NCBI RefSeq assembly: GCF_020520425.1
Contig: NC_079487.1
Location: forward strand, 130,780,385-130,844,384
Length of the DNA stretch: 64,000 bases
Direction of reading: 5' to 3'
Source: Spinacia oleracea
Taxonomy: Eukaryota; Streptophyta; Magnoliopsida; Caryophyllales; Amaranthaceae
Position numbers and translations under genes: made by a program. Below are positions 25,501 to 34,275 of this stretch, in pieces (position 1 is the first letter of the stretch; every line of letters begins with the position of its first letter). Under the pieces are notes generated by a model that saw nothing but the letters and a program-made list of their open reading frames with translations, had not been told where the DNA came from and did no database searches.

Positions 25501-26000
25501 AGATAGACAGTGACAAGGAAATAGAGAGTCTGGATGAAGTAGGAGAGTTATTTCGTAACTGCTTGTCTTCGTTGCAAGAATTGAAAATTGGTAAATGCCC
25601 GAAATTAAAGAGTGTGTGTGGAGGATTGGTGCATCTGACTGCCTTGGAGTCGTTAAAGATCGACGATAGCCCTGATTTGAGCCTATCAGAAGAGGGAAAG
25701 ATTGTCAGTGTGGTGACATGGCGATCCCTCCAACATTCCCTCCGACATTTGGAATTGGTTAATCTCCCGGTGCTGGTGGTTCTACCTAGTTGGATACAGT
25801 ACTTGACCGCCCTCCAAACCCTTGAAATTAAACTTTGTTACAGACTAGAATCATTTCCGGATTGGATGCCCAAACTTACCTCGCTCACTCGGCTTTCTGT
25901 TGAGTACTGTTCAGCACAACTCAAACAAAGATGCCAACGTTCAACAGGGATGGACTGGCCACACATTCAACACATCCCTTCCATCGAAATCTCCTTGTAA
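22581..26000 (+). pseudogene. CC-NB-LRR disease resistance gene (RGA-like), two in-frame stops
   Basis: NLRs of this type are intracellular receptors of pathogen effectors. One frame of 1,140 codons without introns runs from ATG to TAA. The coiled-coil region (residues ~1-150) carries an EDVID-type motif, EADDLFDEF. The NB-ARC domain shows the P-loop GIGGLGKT (~189-196), kinase-2 LIILDDVW (~265), RNBS-B WVVVTTRS, a GLPL variant NIPLAIRVVGSLL and the MHD motif IHDLMHDVA. About twenty degenerate leucine-rich repeats follow, ending with LTRLSVEYC. Two stops interrupt the frame: TGA at 23118-23120, between the CC region and the P-loop, and TAG at 24420-24422, where related proteins read LYNLQTL. 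There is no frameshift and all NB motifs look sound, so the loss appears recent. A truncated CC-only protein or a line-specific null allele is also possible. Confidence 0.9.
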
Positions 26001-28443
26001 TTTGGTCCTTCTGTATTTTCCTATATCTCAAATAGTATCTCATCAAGTATATATACTGCAAAACTCATATATGTATTGGTGACTGACCTTCTGGTTTTAC
26101 TTGTAACTAATTTTTGGGTCCGGACAATGCCCCGAGTTACTATATTAATAACATTCACATTTAGTTATATATTTAACTATGTAAGTAAATGTGAAGTGAA
26201 AAGATGGAGCAGAGGATGTCTATCTGAATTCTGATAGATGAAAAATATATTCGTTTTGTCCCAAACACAAAACCAACGGCAAACATTGGGCCCTTACCCT
26301 TTGTAAAGCTGGTAATTTTGTAAGCAAGGTCACTCATAATTTTGGGCCCACTAATATAGTAATTGGGCTGCCCTAAGTCTTATCATTTATCCCGTTTTAT
26401 ATGACGGGATTTCTTTACCAAACTGGTATACCTTAAAGTTACCCAATAAGGCAAGGAATTATATCCATCTTAGGAAATAAATTTCAATAATTGTTATGTA
26501 TAAGTAAAGCATAATATGACAATTCTGTAAATATATTGAACATTTAATGGTATTAAAAATGAAAACAATGATATAAAAAAAAAAGAATAATGGTAACGGT
26601 ATAAAAAAAAAGAACAATAATACAAAACGGTTAGCCGCCTCTCCGTCCTCCATCCATCTTGGCAATGCTCTCTATGAAGGTGTTGTTTCTACGGATCTTT
26701 TCTCATTATTCTTATTGCTTACTCCGTAGTACGGAGTACTTATTTTTGTTAAAAATCATACATGCCAGATAAGAAAAATTCAGGCCAAATCAGAAAATTC
26801 TGACTAGATAATACTTGACCAGGAAAAATCAGACCATATCAGATCATAGCTAGAAAATTCATATCAGACCATTAGAAGAGAACAATGCTTATGCTTGTTT
26901 TAAGTTGATTATAACTTGTTAGACCTAATAGTAAGAGAGTAAACTTGTTGGACCCGATTGTAATTTATCTGGACTTATTAGGTCTAAAATATGTATTTTT
27001 AAGTTGTAAAGAACACACTCTAAATGACATTATATAAGATTAAGTTCGAAAGACTATATTATATAAAAATTGATGCAAAATTAAACATATAGTTATGCAA
27101 AAATTTCTATGTATAATACAAATGGATGATGGGGATTTGAACATGTGACTTATTGTACATAAGTCATTGGTTTTAACCACTAGACGTTTGGGCCAATACT
27201 TGAGTACTTTAAGTATCGTAACTTCGCAAGCAAACTCAATTTTAACCACTAGGCGTTTGGGCCAATACTCCATTTTTCGAATTTTGGGTACTTTAAGTAC
27301 CATACCTTTGCAATCAATGTTACATGTTGCATTCATGTCAATTATATGGCATAACAACCTCTCTATCTAGACACTATATAAAAATGAAAACAAACCTCTC
27401 TATCTAGATTTAACACTAAAAAAATCTTGACTTAGATTATGATTAGTACCCGCTCGAAAATCAAAAACTTTGAATAGGTATTGATCCAAAATCGGAATTA
27501 ACGAACGAATAACTATAGTTTCATCGAACAATCAATTTATATCAATTTGAATCCACCAACCTATTTTACAAGTTAAATGCTAAGTTAAATGAGCACAATT
27601 TCTCATTATATTAGTTCAATGTTTTTTATAGCTCATTTTATAATTTAGCTTATTCCCTTACTTGGTAATAAGACTAATAATTGATAAATGATGTATATTA
27701 GCCAAAAACTATAAAGTACTCCGTATAAAAAAAAACAGTTTAGCCAAATAAATAAATACGGAGTAATCATCTTTCTAATAGAAAAACATGGAATAAAAAA
27801 GACAGGGAGAAAAAAAAAGACAGAGAGAAAAAAAGAAGTCGTTCAATTTCCTCGTAGCTGCACTTTCTCTCTCTAGAATACAGCGTGTAATACTCTGTCT
27901 GGGTGGGGGGAAGGAGATCAAATCCCTTTCCCCAGATTAATAAACTTTGTCACCCGCGCTACTCTTTCTCTCTCCTACCCCCTTCCTAATCTTCTTCTTT
28001 CTTTGCCCAAAATTCAGATTCACAATTCCGAAATCAACACCTCATAGCTGTCATATTCAATCCTTATCTTTTAATCTCTTTAATCATTCAGAAAGAAAAA
28101 TAAAAATTCATGTGTGGCAAACCCTGAATTTTTTGATACCCTAACCCTAGATTCCTCTTTTGATTTTGTGGGTTTGCTTGTTTTGTTCGATGATTGAGCT
28201 TAAAATCAAAGGGTTGTCATTTTTGATGCAATTTGTAGATACCCAATTCGTTGATTTTGGTGGGTTTGAGGGAAGATTAAGATCGAGTTGATTGAAATTA
28301 GTCCAATTGGAAGCTTAATCGAGCTGTCCATTTCGTTAATTTCACGAATTGGTTGGATTCTGGAGGATTTGGGGAAAACCCATCTATTAAATTTGATGGG
28401 TATGTAAGAAATCGGTAAATTTTGAGAAGACAAGGATCTTGCA
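26001..28443. other. Intergenic DNA and 5' leader of the proline-rich gene
   Basis: No gene in 26001-27850. It holds a possible SINE (27060-27195) and a short duplication of ttttaaccactagacgtttgggcca (27171-27195, again near 27240-27264). From about 27860 the sequence becomes CT-rich (ctttctctctct), as expected for the promoter and 5'UTR of the gene starting at 28444. Confidence 0.5.
27060..27195 (-). mobile_element. Possible tRNA-derived SINE fragment
   Basis: Read on the minus strand there is an A-box-like TCTAGTGGTTAAAACC and a B-box-like GTTCAAATCC about 35 bp apart. No clear target duplication or tail was found. Confidence 0.35.
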
Positions 28444-29181
28444 ATGGAGCCAAGGCCGCCATTGATGAAGCTTCTTATTTTGGGGCTTTTGTTTGCTTTG
28501 TTTATCGTTGTTGAATCACAACAACAATCCCAACAACAACCACCACAGCCACCACAGCAATCTCAACAATCACAGAATGGGCAAAATCCAATTGATCGAC
28601 AACCGCCACCACAACCTCCACCACAACCACCGCCAACTCCTACGCCTCCGTCTTCTCCTTTCTCTCCTCCGCCTTCCTCTCCAACTCCCCGTCTAACTCC
28701 CCCTCCTTCCACTCTTTCTCCCCCGCCTTCCACTATCTTTCGCCCTCCTCCTTCCCCCCTCTCTCCTCCACCTTCCTCTCTCTCACCTCCTTCTTCCCCT
28801 ATCTCACCTCCTCCTTCCCCTTTCTCTCCTCCTCCTTCCCCTATCTCTCCTCCTCCTGCTCTACCTCTGGCTTCGCCACCAAAACTGCTGCCAGTAGGGT
28901 TGTCTCCTCCATCTCCTCCACCGGCATCGCCACAACCTCCTCCTTCTCCACCATTGCCTCCCCCACCATCGCCACAGCCCCTTCCACCTCAACGATCACC
29001 CCGTATGACAAACCCTAATACTCAAGCTAATGCATTAAGGAGCAATCAGCGGCAGAATTCCAAGCTCAATTTGGGCAAGAAGGTTGGATTATTGTTTGCA
29101 GGGATTGCTGTGATCTTGCAAATTGGGGTGGTGAGTTTCCTTGCTTTTAAAAGGAAACAACTTTATAAGATGCGTGACTAA
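28444..29181 (+). CDS. Proline-rich extensin-like membrane protein
   Basis: An intronless frame of 245 residues. Residues ~8-25 (LLILGLLFALFIVVES) form a signal peptide. They are followed by a Gln/Pro-rich segment and then ~130 residues of SPPPS/PPPSP blocks, the context in which extensin-type prolines are hydroxylated and O-glycosylated. The C-terminal part has KKVGLLFAGIAVILQIGVVS, a single membrane span, and a short basic tail KRKQLYKMRD. The likely topology is an extracellular hydroxyproline-rich domain anchored in the plasma membrane. There is no kinase, LRR or formin domain, so it is not a complete PERK or LRX; small plant hydroxyproline-rich proteins with this same tail are known. The start at 28444 fits the signal peptide. 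The exact role is unknown. Confidence 0.85.
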   Translation: MEPRPPLMKLLILGLLFALFIVVESQQQSQQQPPQPPQQSQQSQNGQNPIDRQPPPQPPPQPPPTPTPPSSPFSPPPSSPTPRLTPPPSTLSPPPSTIFRPPPSPLSPPPSSLSPPSSPISPPPSPFSPPPSPISPPPALPLASPPKLLPVGLSPPSPPPASPQPPPSPPLPPPPSPQPLPPQRSPRMTNPNTQANALRSNQRQNSKLNLGKKVGLLFAGIAVILQIGVVSFLAFKRKQLYKMRD

Positions 29182-30076
29182 AAATGATTGGATTATAATG
29201 ATGATGGAATAGCGTTCTTTTCCTGTATTTCACTTGTTATTCATTACAGTACTAAATTGTTTAGGAGTTATAGTGATTCTTTTTTCGCGGTTGAGGCATA
29301 ATGGCGGCGATCATATCGCCTGATTCGATTTGATTGGATTAAATTGGTGGGTATAGCCTGTGAATGCGGTGAAGAGGAGTGATAGGATTAATCAGTCTAT
29401 GGATGATTCGATGCCGGCATGGAAGATTCTAATTGAGGGATCGGGATTGGAGCAATTGAGGATAAGTGATTTGGGGTTCTCCTGGTTATCTACATTTCTG
29501 TAAAAAATGGGGGTAAATCTTTGATTGTTTTTCTATTTCTTTCCTTGTTAAATTTGTGTTGAGATCCATATATCTTATTTGCAATACATTGACTTTACAA
29601 TTCATACTTGGGAATATGGAGTTTTTCCCCTCCATATATTCTATGTATTGGCTCTATACATTTTGCTAACAATTGATCTAGACGGCTAACATTGTACGGA
29701 GTACTATTATTGACTGTAACTAAGATGAGTTTTGTGAGTTATCTTATTAGCGGATTTCTTTGTTGTCATTGTGTTTGCTACATCTTCATTATACATTGGT
29801 TTGACACTAAATTGTCTTCTTGGTCGCAATGATGGATGAATCATGAATGTGTTTATTGTTCAGCGATTTCCAGTGCCTTCTTCTACTGTTTTATTGCATT
29901 TATGTCAGATGAGGAACACGATTCATCATCCAGAGTTACACAAAGAGTTGATGCTAGAAAGAGTTAAAGTTTGTCACTTGGTTTAGGCTGTAGTCACCAG
30001 TCCAACTCACCAGAAAAGCTTTGTCAATTGTTCTGTTATTTGCAATTGACATTGGAACAAGAAAATGTCACTGATG

Positions 30077-30192
30077 TGTTCGTGTTCGTGTTCGTGTTCA
30101 TGTTCGTGTTCATGTTCATGTTCATGTTCATGTTCATGTTCATGTTCATGTTCATGTTCATGTTCATGTTCATGTTCATGTTCATGTTCATG
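30077..30192. repeat. (TTCATG)n microsatellite
   Basis: About 19 hexamer units, TTCGTG at the left end and TTCATG after that. The long Phe-Met and His-Glu translations on the two strands are repeat artefacts. Confidence 0.96.
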
Positions 30193-31418
30193 AGCCTGAT
30201 TTTGTTTGATATTAATGGTGTTGGATATTGTTGCTTTCTTTTTGTGGTGATATGGATCTAATTTGGCTTCTTCATTCAAACAAGTTAGTAGCTAGATGCA
30301 GAGTGCAAGATGTAACCTTTAGTCAGTGCCATAATCTTTAAGCTTATGTTTTGGCCTTGTGAGACTTGGAACGATCATATCTCTCAGATTTATGTTGCCT
30401 GTTTTAGAATTAGTGTTAGGTTATGTGTTTGTTCTTAAGAAGAAGTTGCAACAGATATGTTGGATGACCATATAATGTTTTGGATGTATGTTAGCGATAA
30501 GACAAGGCGAGTTGAAAGTGTAGACTACGACAGAACAGCTTGTAATAATGTCTGAGATTTGAGAAATACGGTGTACAAGTTGAAGGGAAGGGTGAGTAAC
30601 AAACTAGCAATTGTGGGAACATCTTCATGTGGAAACTTGGGCTGTCTGTCCTTTGAATACTTGGTGGTTAAGGCTTACTTATTAAGTCTACAATTGAGTA
30701 ATGGGTTAGTGTGGTTTCCTTTGAACAAAAAGAGAAATGAAGCAGTCAATGTTATGTGGCATGTGCAGCTGTTGCTATTATTAAACTTTCGGTCGCGGCT
30801 TTGAGATAGCTTACTCGTCCTTAATCACACAATGTATGGCTGACGACTCAAAGAAATTCCCAGGTGCAAGACGACCCTTACTGACCTCCTTTGACAGGTA
30901 CTCCGTACTCTTATGGGTTAGCAAAATCAAATACAGAATACACAATGGTATGCAGTATTCGGATATCAAATTTTTCGTGGTTTTGTCAGGTTTAAGTTTA
31001 AGTATTCAAATATCCTTTCAACGACTTTGACGTTTTCTTTTGTTGACGTTTTCAATTTGTGGAACTATTCTCTGAATTTTCCAAAGATGGTGATAAGATC
31101 AATTTATAAAATAAAACTGCAGGTGATAGGAAGAATTGGTTGATTTTTCTTCTTTTTTATTTTATACTCCAGTCAATTTACTAGGAGTATTATTTTCTTT
31201 CCTTTATAAGTTTAAGTTTATATGTCCTTTATGATCTGTGTTCCTGGAATAACAAAGGGTGAAGGTAGATGGCAGATATGGATATTGATTACTTCGTACG
31301 AGTATATAATATATAATTTCATGGCGACTTGATTTCTTTTTCCATAAGAGAAGGCTGGGATGATTTTCTGTCCGAAAAAGTAACAAATTTGAACAATTAG
31401 TCCATTCGTGTTGTGTAC

Positions 31419-31587
31419 AAATTCAAATTCAAATTCAAATTCGAACTCGAATACACCAAGCTCGTTGCAGCATGTTTTTGTTCGTAACTTTTGAACAATT
31501 AGGGCAATATAAATTACAAATGGGGGCGTGGGATTTCAAACCTAAGACCTATTGTACACAGACCCTCACTCAAGACATCATTGGTAT
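31419..31587 (-). mobile_element. SINE with GAATTT tail and 15-bp TSD
   Basis: Flanked by a perfect 15-bp duplication ATTCGTGTTGTGTAC (31404-31418, 31588-31602). On the minus strand it has an A-box-like GTCTTGAGTGAGGGTC and a B-box-like GGTTTGAAATCC, and ends in about four GAATTT units instead of poly-A. Confidence 0.75.
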
Positions 31588-32022
31588 ATTCGTGTTGTGT
31601 ACCAACAATGTCATTGTAAACTAGTAGTCTAGTACAAAGTCCGTAGTACATTCCAATCGGTATTTCTTATTATTCACTAATCACTAGTAGAGTAGTGTAT
31701 AAGATGACATTGTTTCACAATGATAATCTCCAATTCTCCATGCATGTTTTGCCCTTTTAATTGTGTACACAAAGTTGGGAGCATAAACCTTAACCTGCTT
31801 TTCTATCTTTATGGTCATTAAGTATATTTTATCAATTTGAACTTGGTGTTTAACTTCCCCCTCCTTACCCAACATTGATAAATTGGAACCCTATAGTTGA
31901 AGAACGTAAGGATCAAAAGATCTTATTCTTGGTTGGTAGCCGAGACATTAATGGGAACTCCTTCTAAATTTGGGTGGTTTTTTTAAATTTATATACTTTT
32001 ATATCTGAATAGCAAACAAAAA

Positions 32023-32096
32023 GTCTGGGTGGTGTAGTCGGTTATCACGCTAGTCTCACACACTAGAGGTCCCCGGTTCGAACCCGGGCTCAGACA
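32023..32096 (+). tRNA. tRNA-Val (anticodon CAC)
   Basis: A 74-nt cloverleaf. The acceptor stem GTCTGGG pairs with CTCAGAC (one G-T pair), discriminator A. The anticodon stem CTAGT/ACTAG encloses loop CTCACAC, anticodon CAC, reading GTG valine codons. The T arm is CCCGG-TTCGAAC-CCGGG. There is no intron and no encoded CCA. A T-run about 20 nt downstream can end polymerase III transcription. Both internal promoter boxes are intact, so the gene is probably functional. Confidence 0.96.
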
Positions 32097-32170
32097 CCAT
32101 TAATTGTTTTTGGGTATTTTTTTTTTATTTTCTGCATAACTTGTGTGTAGTTTTCATTAATACCAAAACT

Positions 32171-32800
32171 TGTGGGTACAAACGAGCCGAGCTAAATCAA
32201 ATACTATCCTATTCATGTTCAGGTTTATGTTCATTTAATTTAGACGAGCTCGAGATCGAACCCGAGTTTTTAGCCGAACTCAGAAATCTGTTCAAGCTCG
32301 GTTCGGTTAAGACAGTTGTGTTCGTGAACGATTCATGAACGTCTCGTCTATTTGCCGAGCTGAGTTCATAATCGATCTTTTTACTTAAACGAGCTTTTTA
32401 CTTAAAAGTTTAACCATTTGAAAACATAATTTTGAACGTGCACTAATTGAGCCATTTAAATTCAAAATATTTTTATTCTATGATATTCTTTTTCGTTGTT
32501 AAAATTAAAGTTCGAATACGATTTTTCTCGGACAAAAAAGAACATGATTTTTCTCTATGATCATACAATTATGTATGGAGAATTTGATTATGAACACAAA
32601 TAGATGAGTTTGTTCATGAATTTAAATAAACGAGTTGTTCATGAACATAAATGAACGAGCATACGTATGTTCATGTTCATTAAACGAGCTTCGAAAGTTG
32701 TTCAAGCTCAGTTCATTTATTAAATAAACGAACGTGAAGGAGCTTTAACCGAGCCGAACCCGAGTAGTTTATTGAGAGTCTCAGCTCATTTGCACCCGTA
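32171..32800. mobile_element. Non-autonomous hAT-like element
   Basis: The ends read GGGTACAAACGAGCCGAGC on the left and, inward from the right, GGGTGCAAATGAGCTGAG: the same repeat with transitions. The flanks share AAAACT (six of eight bases: 32163-32170 and 32801-32808). Subterminal arrays of gttcatga/gaacgagc fill both halves. Confidence 0.7.
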
Positions 32801-32827
32801 GTAAAACTTAAAGAAAATTTACCAAAT

Positions 32828-33153
32828 GATTTTTTGGATAAAACCACCTTTTATAGTTCAACTTTTTGAAATAACCACCTTATGTGTTTTTTTTTTTAAA
32901 AAAAAAACCACCTTAAACTTCCAAAGTTTAAGAAATCACCACCTTCTGTTAACTTCCGTCAAATATTCCGTTAACTTCCAAATGTTTGGCCGTTGGATGT
33001 GGGCCCCACTGACGGAATATTTGACGGAAGTTAACAGAAGGTGGTGATTTCTTAAAAGTTGGAAGTTTAAGGTGGTTTTTTTAAAAAAAAAAACATATAA
33101 GGTGGTTATTTCAAAAAGTTGAACTTTAAAAGGTGGTTTTATCCAAAATATCC
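32828..33153. mobile_element. Palindromic Mutator-like MITE
   Basis: Flanked by a perfect 10-bp duplication TTTACCAAAT (32818-32827, 33154-33163). Nearly the whole 326 bp is an inverted repeat: the arms begin GATTTTTTGGATAAAACCAC, and an inner arm of about 40 bp (gaaatcaccaccttctgtta and onward) is matched exactly on the other side of a short loop around 32985-33010. No coding capacity. Confidence 0.9.
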
Positions 33154-34062
33154 TTTACCAAATACAACCCAATAAAATTGTCTCTTTGCTAATTACCACC
33201 TCAAACCTTTAGATATCTGAATTACAAACTTATACTTAACCCTCCATTTTAATTACAACCTCATATCATCTTCCGACTAAATCAATTGGAATACTATGTC
33301 ATCAATCTATTTAAAACCAAATTACATACCAATTACCACACCATCAACGCCGGGATATGACCTAAGGCCGTGAACTTTAAGGGTGTGTTGAGTTAGAAGA
33401 TGACTATATGACCCTCTTCCTTGTTACCCATAGGCCATAGCAATTACCACACCATCAACGCAAGTACGCAACAAACTTGTAATTTGAGACTACAGAAATA
33501 TTGAAATGGCGATGAAAATTCAGTTGGTGTTATCAAGGAACACTACTTGTCAAAATCTATACTATTCTTTAAACTAAAGACAAAGAAATACCAAGAATTA
33601 TTTTATTTACCCTATTTTAACTTATTTGAGCTTATAATACTTTTAGGGTGCATTATATTCTCATGATTTTCACTTACTTTTTCTGAATTTAGTTGGATTT
33701 ATTTTGTTAAACTAAGTAAAAAGAAGATCATATTTACCCGATAAAGTTATAATTGGGCACACAGATTTTATCCTTTATCGGATATACAGATTATGAAAGG
33801 AACTATTTCACAAATTTTGCAATGCAATTGAAATAAAGGTGATCAAATTCGGGTCGGATTTTAACATAAAAAATCATGTCAAAACTTATAAATTGGTGCG
33901 GGCTTTACGGGCCGCAACAGGCTTCGCATAGGGCTCGGTGTTGCACTTTTTTGGTCCTGGTTGGATCGGTCAGCAGGCCAGACTATAATTGATCAGGTCT
34001 AATTGAAGCATCGTGCGGGTTTATATGTAGTTGATTTATACTCCGTTTATATTAAAGACAAC

Positions 34063-34232
34063 CCAACGTGGGCCATATATCAATATTGGTCCAATGGGCT
34101 AAACCGACTTCATTTCGGTAAACCCGAAACCTTTCAAATACCCAAATCGGGTTAATGCTCAACTTCTCGGACATCTCACTCTTTCTATCCATCACACCCC
34201 AAATTGCAGACTCCCTCTCGAAACCCTAATTC
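34063..34232 (+). promoter_or_regulatory. eIF3g promoter elements (site II and telo box)
   Basis: Two site II-type words, TGGGCC (near 34070) and TGGGCT (near 34096), lie about 200 bp before the eIF3g start codon, and a telo box AAACCCTAA lies in the leader (near 34221). This pair is known from promoters of plant ribosomal and translation genes. Activity here is inferred. Confidence 0.55.
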
Positions 34233-34275
34233 TCTATCTCCTCCCCGGCGCACTGTTTCTCTCTCCTCAACAACG

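Larger units (their letters stand above)
29182..34275. other. Intergenic region with tRNA-Val and a MITE cluster
   Basis: 29182 to about 29520 may be 3'UTR of the proline-rich gene. Then come a hexamer microsatellite (30077-30192), a SINE (31419-31587), tRNA-Val (32023-32096), a hAT element (32171-32800) and a palindromic MITE (32828-33153). From about 33840 there are cgggtcgg/gggccg-type words from another decayed element. I see no further protein gene. Confidence 0.55.

Noticed and set aside
30077-30192. CRISPR-like repeat array
   Set aside because: It is a pure tandem repeat without spacers in a plant nuclear sequence. No array of spaced repeats exists elsewhere in the window.
29971-30279. 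Open frames of Phe-Met and His-Glu repeats on both strands
   Set aside because: They are translations of the TTCATG microsatellite.
34204-34275. Earlier in-frame ATG of eIF3g
   Set aside because: The added 24 residues have no counterpart in family N-termini, and the leader shows telo-box and CT-rich 5'UTR features.
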